DNA of 12,301 bases, taken from NCBI GenBank assembly GCA_021162265.1, contig JAGGZA010000050.1:1-12301 (forward strand), read 5' to 3'. The DNA comes from Candidatus Aerophobota bacterium (GTDB lineage Bacteria > Aerophobota > Aerophobia > Aerophobales > B3-G15). Of the stretch, positions 6,831 to 12,301 are shown piece after piece (the first letter of the stretch is position 1; every line of letters begins with the position of its first letter). The translations under genes and the position numbers were made by a program. Under the pieces are notes generated by a model. That model saw nothing but the letters and a program-made list of their open reading frames with translations. It ran no database searches and was not told where the DNA came from.

Positions 6831-6927
6831 AGGATAGCCGAAAGGGCAAACCATTCGAGAGAGTGGGGCGCAAAGCTATGGGTCGCCTTTTTTAAAAAGG
6901 TGATTGCCAGGCTGCCGAAGCTATCTT
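6831..6927 (+). ncRNA. Cyclic-di-GMP-I (GEMM-I) riboswitch aptamer
   Basis: The sequence carries the conserved GEMM-I elements in order. P1 is AGGATAGC (6831-6838) with GCTATCTT (6920-6927). Then come GGGCAAACC, the hairpin CCATTC-GAGA-GAGTGG (6851-6866) with a GNRA loop, the GGGGCGCAAAGC core (6864-6875), a second hairpin (GGTCGCCTTTT pairing across to AAAAGGTGATTGCC), and the closing AGGCTGCCG. The GNRA loop normally docks into the second hairpin. The class binds cyclic di-GMP, which controls the switch between motile and sessile life. It lies between the PilX-like and GspK-like genes, with its own promoter before it and a terminator after it. The class call is firm; ligand selectivity (c-di-GMP versus cGAMP) cannot be set by eye. 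Confidence 0.95.
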
Positions 6928-6951
6928 GAGGTAGTTATCAATAGAATAGCT
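6919..6951 (+). promoter_or_regulatory. Possible antiterminator pairing of the riboswitch
   Basis: AGCTAT at 6919-6924 lies almost wholly within the 3' strand of aptamer stem P1. It is also complementary to ATAGCT at 6946-6951, which contains the first four bases of the terminator stem. The two pairings exclude each other. Ligand-bound RNA would keep P1 and let the terminator form; free RNA could pair these segments and hinder it. The helix is only six pairs, so this is a hypothesis. Confidence 0.35.
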
Positions 6952-6982
6952 CGTCCATTCATCGAATGGGCGAGCTTTTTTG
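6948..6982 (+). terminator. Intrinsic terminator, expression platform of the riboswitch
   Basis: AGCTCGTCCATTC (6948-6960) pairs with GAATGGGCGAGCT (6964-6976) in 13 pairs (one G-T) around a three-base loop, and the stem runs into a tract of six T residues. It lies 21 bases after the aptamer and 31 bases before the GspK-like start codon, so it must be read through for that gene to be expressed from the riboswitch promoter. Confidence 0.92.
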
Positions 6983-7012
6983 TTAAATACCTTTTTTGAT
7001 TTAAATACTCAA

Positions 7013-9247
7013 ATGGCAGGTTTTAAAAATTTAAAAAATCAGAAAGGTCAAATTGGCATAATTCTTGTTTTCTTTGTTCTGACAATTCTGGGAGTGATAT
7101 CCCTTAGTTTTCTTTACAGGATGAGGCTGGAGAAAGAGGCAACTTCAAATTACTGGGATGCGATAAAGGCAGAGTATCTTGCCCTGGCAGGAATAGAAAG
7201 AGCAATTGCAGAACTTAGAAATGATAATAATCATTATGATGACCTTTATGAAAGATGGGCAAAGGGATTTGAAGAAAAGCTTGGTGCAGGTTATTACGAT
7301 GTAAAACTTTTATCTGATGACGGCCAGATGAGGGAGGTGGGGATAGTTGATGAGGCATCAAAGATTAACATTAATGTTGCAGGTGATGGTTCATTTAGCG
7401 AGGGGTATACTTCCTTTGAGCTTAACCTTTCTTCTCTCAAAGAACTGAGCAGGGAAAAGTTAAAAGCTATCCTTCGCTATCGCTACGGTAAAGATGGTGC
7501 ACCAGGCAGAAGGGGCGTTGACGATGATGGGGATGCTTCTTTCCTCTCAAAAGATGGTATAGACAATGATGCAGATGGCAAGGTGGATGAGAAGGGGGAA
7601 GGTATTGATGAGCCAGATGAATTTTGTCCTGACAGTCCCTCTGGAGATGATAATCCCTTTGAAACAGTGCAGGAGGTTAGACTTGTCCCGGGTATTGGTG
7701 AGTATACCTTTAACAGAATTAAAAACTATATAACAGTTTACTCCTACGATAAAAATATTGATAGAGAGGGGAATTTGAGGATTAACATAAATCATGCTCC
7801 CCCTTCAAAAATTTTCCTTGCTCTCAAAAAAGCAGGACTTTCTGAGGAAGAAGCCGCTCAGGTTGCAGTTAATATAGTTGATTTTAGAGATAAGGATAGT
7901 AACCCTACTGAATACAGGGGGAAATACGGAATTGAAAAAACTCCTTACATTAATGAAGTTATGCCTGATTTTACAACTTCTGTTGTTGCAGCGGTGACTG
8001 ACCTTGTTAAGGGAGGAGTGAAATACCTCAAAGATAAGGCGAAAAAAGAGATTAAGAGGAAGATAAAAGAAAAGGTTAAAAGAGATATTCCCTATCTTGA
8101 TGAGATTATAGATAAGGCTACCTCAAGGGGAGAAAAGGAGCTTGAAAGAGAGGTTGAGAAAATAATAAAAAGATACACCGAATATCACCACTTAAAAAAG
8201 GGAAGTGGTAATTTTCTCTTTGCTTTACCTGTTTTATTTGGAGAAAAACCCGCCTTCGCTGAAGGGGAAAGTCCCGTTAAACTTGATATACAGATAGAGT
8301 GGATAGAACTTTACAATCCTTATTCTGTTACTCTACCTCTTCCTGGATGGAGAATAAAGACCTCTCTTGGAGAGAAAAAGATATTTGGAGTTGTTCCCTC
8401 AAAAGGTTACTGGGTGGTGTTTAATGTGGTTATAAAAATGCCAGGGAAGAGTATAGGCAGGGAAATCCTTGATAATTTTGTTGATACAGTAAAGCTTGTA
8501 AATAATAAGGGAAAGATTGTGGATGAGGCAACTTATTATAATTATGGAGTTCCCTGGAGAGCCTGGGAGAAAAATGACCCCCGGGTGAGAGAGTTTGCAG
8601 GGTATCTTCCAGGAGGAAGTCCCTGGTTTCGTAACTGGTACTGGATGCCAGAGGTGGGTGAGGTTAACCTTGAAAATGCCCAGAGCAGCTTCTATGTGAA
8701 GAACAGGCCCTTTTGCTGCAGTGGGGAGGTGGGTTACATTCACAATGGCAAACAATGGCGTACTGTAAGTCTTGACAGAGATGGGGACTGGTTCATCCTT
8801 GATAAAATTACAACCTCCTTTCCACCTGAGAAGCCTGTAAAGGGAAGAATAAACATTAACACTGCAAGCAAAGAAGTTCTTCAATCTTTGCCCTGTATTG
8901 ATTCTAAAATTGCAGACCAGATTATAAACTACTGTGATGGCAGGCAGGGACCATTTGATGAAATAGGAGAAATTGCCCGGGTTGTGGGAATGCAGAAGTT
9001 AGGAATTAATGGATGGGATGATGATGGAGATGGATATGTTGACGAGGATGATGAAAGAGAGGCTATTTTAAGGATAATATCCAATTTAATTACAGTGCGA
9101 AGCAACTGCTTCACTATTGTATCTCTTGGAAGAGTGATAAGGGGAGGGAAAATTGTTGCAGAGAAAAAGATAAAAGTGGTGGTGGATAGGGGAAGTATAC
9201 CTATCAAGATACTTTACTACAGGGAGATTTACTCAAGCTCAAGTTAA
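7013..9247 (+). CDS. GspK-like tip pseudopilin with lamin-tail-like domain and Asp-rich loops
   Basis: This 744-aa protein has an N-terminal helix (GQIGIILVFFVLTILGVISLSFLY) followed by EYLALAGIERAIAELRND, the GspK pattern; there is no mature Glu5. INVAGDGS near residue 122 and INHAPPSKIFLALKKAGLSEEEAAQVA near 259 belong to the GspK helical region. A second helix-hairpin-helix, ININTASKEVLQSLPCIDSKIADQIINY, lies near 613. Asp-rich Ca-binding-like loops are DDDGD-IDNDADGKVDE near 169-190 and DDDGDGYVDEDDE near 669. A Lys/Glu-rich helix spans about 336-392, then a hydrophobic LFALPVLFGEKPAFAEGE, then a lamin-tail-like domain (IEWIELYNPY-LPLPGWRIKTS) near 425-515. GspK is usually about 320 aa, so this one is much enlarged. 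ATG at 7013 is chosen because the upstream TTG at 6980 lies inside the terminator T-tract; no good Shine-Dalgarno site is seen. Confidence 0.85.
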   Translation: MAGFKNLKNQKGQIGIILVFFVLTILGVISLSFLYRMRLEKEATSNYWDAIKAEYLALAGIERAIAELRNDNNHYDDLYERWAKGFEEKLGAGYYDVKLLSDDGQMREVGIVDEASKININVAGDGSFSEGYTSFELNLSSLKELSREKLKAILRYRYGKDGAPGRRGVDDDGDASFLSKDGIDNDADGKVDEKGEGIDEPDEFCPDSPSGDDNPFETVQEVRLVPGIGEYTFNRIKNYITVYSYDKNIDREGNLRININHAPPSKIFLALKKAGLSEEEAAQVAVNIVDFRDKDSNPTEYRGKYGIEKTPYINEVMPDFTTSVVAAVTDLVKGGVKYLKDKAKKEIKRKIKEKVKRDIPYLDEIIDKATSRGEKELEREVEKIIKRYTEYHHLKKGSGNFLFALPVLFGEKPAFAEGESPVKLDIQIEWIELYNPYSVTLPLPGWRIKTSLGEKKIFGVVPSKGYWVVFNVVIKMPGKSIGREILDNFVDTVKLVNNKGKIVDEATYYNYGVPWRAWEKNDPRVREFAGYLPGGSPWFRNWYWMPEVGEVNLENAQSSFYVKNRPFCCSGEVGYIHNGKQWRTVSLDRDGDWFILDKITTSFPPEKPVKGRININTASKEVLQSLPCIDSKIADQIINYCDGRQGPFDEIGEIARVVGMQKLGINGWDDDGDGYVDEDDEREAILRIISNLITVRSNCFTIVSLGRVIRGGKIVAEKKIKVVVDRGSIPIKILYYREIYSSSS

Positions 9248-9255
9248 AATGCCAG

Positions 9256-9283
9256 TTGACGGAATTCTCGTTTAAAATAAAAT
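9256..9283 (+). promoter_or_regulatory. Promoter of the HcyBio gene and probably the genes after it
   Basis: TTGACG at 9256-9261 and TAAAAT at 9278-9283 are each one base from consensus and are separated by 16 bases. Transcription would start near 9290, about 45 bases before the HcyBio start codon. Confidence 0.55.
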
Positions 9284-9292
9284 AAAAGGTTA

Positions 9293-9316
9293 ATTAATTA
9301 TAAAATTATAATTAAT
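9293..9316. repeat. Perfect AT-only inverted repeat at the HcyBio transcription start
   Basis: ATTAATTATAA (9293-9303) and TTATAATTAAT (9306-9316) are exact reverse complements with AA between them. The repeat begins about three bases after the predicted transcription start and ends before the GGAG ribosome binding site. It could be a repressor operator or an RNA hairpin, but all its bases are A or T, so chance is a real alternative. Confidence 0.4.
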
Positions 9317-9335
9317 ATAAATCGGAGATAACTCT

Positions 9336-10568
9336 ATGGCGAAAACTATAGCTCAGATAAATGAGAAGATAAGGAAGGGCAAAGCTGTGGTGGTTACAGC
9401 TGAGGAGATAATAGATATAGCACAGGAAGAGGGAGTAAAAAAGGCTGCCGAAAAGGTTGATGTTGTTACAACCGCTACTTTTGGACCGATGTGTTCTTCC
9501 GGGGCTTACATTAATATTGGTCATACAAGACCCAGAATAAAACTGGGGGGCGGTAAGGTTTATCTTAACGGGATTCCTGCTTATGCAGGGTTTGCCGCTG
9601 TAGACCTTTTTATTGGTGCTGCTGCACTTCCCGATGATGACCCTCGAAATAGAGTTTATCCAGGGGAATTCAGATATGGAGGAGGTCACCTTATAGAGGA
9701 TCTTGTAGCAGGAAGAGATGTAAAGCTTGTGGTTACAACCTACGGAACAGATTGTTATCCCAGGACAGGCCTTGAAACCTGGATAAATATAAATGATTTA
9801 AATGAGGCAGTTCTTTTTAACATGAGGAATGCTTACCAGAACTATAATGTTGCTGTAAATCTTTCTGACAGGGTGATTTACACCTATATGGGTGTATTGC
9901 GTCCTCACCTTGGCAATGCTACCTATTCTACCTGTGGTCAACTCTCACCTCTTATGAATGACCCTTATTACGAGGTGATTGGAATAGGAACAAAGATTTT
10001 TTTAGGAGGAGGGGTGGGATTTATAACCTGGCAGGGAACCCAGCACAACCCCAATGTTCCACGAACAGAAAGGGGTATCCCGAAGGAGGAAGCAGGAACT
10101 ATAGCTGTTATTGGAGACCTCAAGAAGATGAGTCCTGAGTATCTCAAAGGTACAAGTATGACAGGTTATGGAGCTACTTTAAGTGTAGGTATAGGTGTTC
10201 CTATCCCCATTCTTGATGAAAAAATTCTATACTACACCACAGTGAAAAATGAGGATATTTACACGCAAATTGTTGATTACAGCAAAGATTATCCTCAACT
10301 TCTCTCCTCTACCCTGGGAGAGGTAACCTATGCTGAACTGGCTACAGGGAAAATTATCGTGCAGGGCAGGGAAGTTCCCACAGGGTGCCTGTCAAGTTAC
10401 TGGAAGGCAAGAAAAATTGCCGCCACATTAAAAGAGTGGATAAGTGAAGGAAAATTCCTTCTTACAGAACCTGTTGCTCCTCTTCCTTCCATTAATTCAG
10501 GAATCTCACTTAAACCTCTTAGAGAAAGACCTTTAAAGAGAAATTCCGGGGAATCCAGGGAAAAGTAA
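9336..10568 (+). CDS. Homocysteine biosynthesis protein, HcyBio/DUF39 family
   Basis: This 410-aa protein matches the family that, in Methanosarcina, makes homocysteine from aspartate semialdehyde and sulfide together with a small NIL/ferredoxin-type partner. Visible family features are TTATFGPMCSSGAYINIGH with Cys53, a Gly-rich IKLGGGKVYLNGIPAYAGFAAVDLFIGAAAL, PGEFRYGGGHLIEDLVAG, VVTTYGTDCYPRTGLET with Cys140, YSTCGQLSPLMNDP, and IFLGGGVGFITWQGTQHNP. Both cysteines likely to matter for sulfur transfer are present. A GGAG eight bases upstream supports ATG at 9336. No NIL or ferredoxin partner gene is present in the window. The C-terminal tail (about residues 385-410) is basic and poorly conserved. 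The family call is strong; the reaction in this organism is inferred. Confidence 0.88.
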   Translation: MAKTIAQINEKIRKGKAVVVTAEEIIDIAQEEGVKKAAEKVDVVTTATFGPMCSSGAYINIGHTRPRIKLGGGKVYLNGIPAYAGFAAVDLFIGAAALPDDDPRNRVYPGEFRYGGGHLIEDLVAGRDVKLVVTTYGTDCYPRTGLETWININDLNEAVLFNMRNAYQNYNVAVNLSDRVIYTYMGVLRPHLGNATYSTCGQLSPLMNDPYYEVIGIGTKIFLGGGVGFITWQGTQHNPNVPRTERGIPKEEAGTIAVIGDLKKMSPEYLKGTSMTGYGATLSVGIGVPIPILDEKILYYTTVKNEDIYTQIVDYSKDYPQLLSSTLGEVTYAELATGKIIVQGREVPTGCLSSYWKARKIAATLKEWISEGKFLLTEPVAPLPSINSGISLKPLRERPLKRNSGESREK

Positions 10569-10627
10569 GAGTAGAAAGCATTAAAAGGGGGAAAAATTTA
10601 AAAATTATAAACTATAAAGAGGATAAA

Positions 10628-11470
10628 ATGGATGAGATAGATCTTCATATCCATACTGTATATTCAGATGGTACTTACACTCCAGCAGAAGCTGTGCACA
10701 AAGCCAAAGAGATAGGTCTTGTGGCTATCTCGATAACAGACCATGATTCTGTTAAAGGAATAGATGAGGCAATTGAAGCTGGCAGGGAGGCTGGCATAGA
10801 GGTGGTTCCTGGGGTTGAGATGAGTTCTGATGTGGATAAAGATGAGATTCATATTTTAGGGTACTATCTTAACTGGAGGCGGAGGGAATTTTTATCAAAG
10901 CTTGATTTTTTTCAGAAGATTCGTATGGAAAGAAACGAAAGACTTCTGCGTCGTTTAAAACAGCTGGGGATGGAGGTAAGTTTTGATGAGGTTTCCCAGC
11001 TTGCTCCCAAGGGAGTAATTAGCAGGTTACATATTGCTCGATGTATGGTGAAAAAAGGGTATGTAAGCTCTATTGATGAGGCTTTTGAGAGCTGGCTTAA
11101 CCCGGGAAAACCTGCCTATGTTGAGAGAGTTAGAGTTTCCCCCTTTGAAGTTATAAGTCTTATTCTTGAAACAGAGGGAATTCCCGTGTTTGCCCATCCT
11201 TTTCTTTCTAAAAGGGATGATCTTATTCCTAAAATGGTAGAGGCAGGTCTTATGGGAATAGAGGTATATCATTCAGCACATGATGAGAGTACAGTTGAGC
11301 ATTATAAAAAAGTTGCCAGGAAATTTGGTCTTTTAATTACCGGCGGTTCTGATTGTCATGGTGAGGCTAAGGGTGAGCTTTTAATGGGAAAAGTACACGT
11401 TCCTTTATCTATTTTATGGGAGCTGAAAAAAGCCAGGGATAAAATAGCTCGGAAGATAAAAAAGATTTAA
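10628..11470 (+). CDS. PHP-domain phosphoesterase (TrpH/YciV-like)
   Basis: This 280-aa protein is a metal-dependent phosphoesterase of the polymerase-and-histidinol-phosphatase family. All metal-ligand motifs are present: DLHIHT (His7, His9), SDG at 13-15, ITDHD (His39), PGVEMS (Glu64), EIHILGY (His75), AHP at 189-191 and SDCHG (Asp242, His244). The inserted segment ISRLHIARCMVKKGYVSSIDEAF, then the conserved NPGKPAYVE, is typical of the YciV/TrpH group. That group hydrolyses nucleoside 3',5'-bisphosphates or trims short RNA ends. AGAGGATAAA precedes the ATG. It lies 59 bases after HcyBio and 16 bases before miaB, so the three are probably co-transcribed. The exact substrate is not determined. 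Confidence 0.9.
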   Translation: MDEIDLHIHTVYSDGTYTPAEAVHKAKEIGLVAISITDHDSVKGIDEAIEAGREAGIEVVPGVEMSSDVDKDEIHILGYYLNWRRREFLSKLDFFQKIRMERNERLLRRLKQLGMEVSFDEVSQLAPKGVISRLHIARCMVKKGYVSSIDEAFESWLNPGKPAYVERVRVSPFEVISLILETEGIPVFAHPFLSKRDDLIPKMVEAGLMGIEVYHSAHDESTVEHYKKVARKFGLLITGGSDCHGEAKGELLMGKVHVPLSILWELKKARDKIARKIKKI

Positions 11471-11486
11471 GTTGCAGAACAAAGCT

Positions 11487-12301
11487 ATGAGTTTTGTCTA
11501 TATTAAGACCTACGGTTGTCAGATGAATGAATATGACTCAGAGGTTATAGCAGGTATTTTGCAAAAAGAGGGATACAGGACTACCTCTGATTTGAAAAAA
11601 GCGGATCTGGTGGTGATTAATACCTGCTATGTCAGGGAGAAGGTTAAGCATAAGGTGTTTAGTTTCCTGGGTGAACTTAAAAAGATAAAACTGCAGAATC
11701 CCTCGCTTATAATAGGAGTAGGGGGATGTCTTGCTCAAAAAGACCCGTATCAGATTAAAAGGAGAGCACCTTATGTTGATATTATCTGGGGAACTTCAAA
11801 CCTCCATTTACTTCCCGACCTTTTAAGGATCGCAAAAGAAGGGAAAACTTCTGTGATAGAAGTAAAAGAGGAAGCTTTACCCGATACTCTTCCCATCTTA
11901 AGAAAGAAAAACTTCAGTGTTTACATTCCCGTTATAAGGGGATGTAACAACTTCTGTACATACTGCAATGTTCCCTATGTAAGGGGAAGAGAGAAAAGCA
12001 GACCCTTAAGTTCTATTCTGGAAGAAGTAAAGAAAGCTGTTGATAGGGGATGTAAGGAGGTAATACTCCTGGGACAAAATGTTAACTCCTACGGCAGGGA
12101 CCTTTCAGAAAAGGTTGATTTTGCCCACCTTCTTTCAAAGATAAACGATGTGGAGGGGATTTACCGTATCAGGTTTACCACCTCTCATCCTAAGGACCTC
12201 TCGGACAGGCTGATCTCAGCTATGGCTGATCTGGATAAGGTTTGTGAGCATCTGCATCTTCCCCTTCAGGCAGGTTCTGATAGAATTTTAAAGTTAATGA
12301 G
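11487..12301 (+). CDS. miaB: tRNA-2-methylthio-N6-dimethylallyladenosine synthase MiaB (3' end beyond window)
   Basis: The first 271 codons are present. MiaB is a radical-SAM enzyme that adds a methylthio group to i6A37 of tRNAs reading UNN codons. The N-terminal UPF0004 domain has the three auxiliary-cluster cysteines at the canonical spacing: Cys11 (KTYGCQMNEYDSE), Cys47 (NTCYVRE) and Cys81 (GGCLAQ). The radical-SAM motif CNNFCTYC has Cys153, Cys157 and Cys160, followed by VPYVRGREKSRP, the MiaB hallmark, then LLGQNVNSYG and FTTSHPKDLSDRL. The related MtaB and RimO families differ in these last motifs. The frame is open to the window edge. ATG at 11487 has only a poor ribosome binding site; TTG at 11472 in the same frame is a less likely alternative. 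Confidence 0.95.
   Translation, partial: MSFVYIKTYGCQMNEYDSEVIAGILQKEGYRTTSDLKKADLVVINTCYVREKVKHKVFSFLGELKKIKLQNPSLIIGVGGCLAQKDPYQIKRRAPYVDIIWGTSNLHLLPDLLRIAKEGKTSVIEVKEEALPDTLPILRKKNFSVYIPVIRGCNNFCTYCNVPYVRGREKSRPLSSILEEVKKAVDRGCKEVILLGQNVNSYGRDLSEKVDFAHLLSKINDVEGIYRIRFTTSHPKDLSDRLISAMADLDKVCEHLHLPLQAGSDRILKLM

Noticed and set aside
6661..6873. 70-codon minus-strand frame overlapping the riboswitch
   Set aside because: The DNA is fully explained by the PilX-like 3' end and the GEMM-I aptamer on the plus strand.
6980..7012. TTG at 6980 as the start of the GspK-like gene
   Set aside because: It lies in the T-tract of the terminator, so the codon would be at or before the transcript release point and has no ribosome binding site; ATG 7013 is better.
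8399..8884. 161-codon open frame on the minus strand inside the GspK-like gene
   Set aside because: It is antisense to well-supported coding sequence, has no recognisable domain and no ribosome binding site; it is a frame shadow.
9312..9689. 125-codon minus-strand frame over the HcyBio start
   Set aside because: It is antisense to a conserved family, and its translation is a low-complexity mixture without family features.

Overview
The window is an AT-rich bacterial chromosome segment with ordinary gene density and no insertion sequence, CRISPR array or phage gene. The sugar-binding protein has a Sec signal peptide ending in an A-x-A-like site and no lipobox cysteine, and type IV pilin-like genes are present; both fit a diderm (Gram-negative-type) bacterium. 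A homocysteine-biosynthesis (HcyBio/DUF39) gene, a family known from methanogens and strict anaerobes, suggests an anaerobe. The combination could suit an uncultivated candidate phylum, but the sequence alone does not let me name it.

Region 1 (1-2238) is the distal part of a ribose/simple-sugar ABC importer: a likely ATPase C-terminus, an RbsC-type permease, then a periplasmic binding protein closed by a strong intrinsic terminator. Region 2 (2239-4378) holds a tRNA-Arg(CCT) with its own promoter and, convergent on the minus strand, a long gene fusing NusB to a CCA-adding-type nucleotidyltransferase. The tRNA does not encode its CCA end.

Region 3 (4441-9247) is a minor-pilin/pseudopilin cluster in the order GspI/PilV-like, GspJ/PilW-like, PilX-like with TGSG repeats, then GspK-like with a lamin-tail-like domain and Asp-rich Ca-binding-like loops. 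By analogy with the known GspI-J-K and PilV-W-X tip complexes, these probably build the tip of a type IV filament. Between the PilX-like and GspK-like genes lie a TATAAT promoter, a clear cyclic-di-GMP-I (GEMM-I) riboswitch and a terminator, so the last gene appears to be separately controlled by c-di-GMP. This is the most interesting part of the window.

Region 4 (9256-12301) is a second plus-strand run with its own promoter: HcyBio, a PHP-domain phosphoesterase, and the first 271 codons of miaB, which runs off the end. No other gene was found. The intergenic stretches contain the promoters, terminators and hairpins listed, and several Shine-Dalgarno-like sites with no gene after them.
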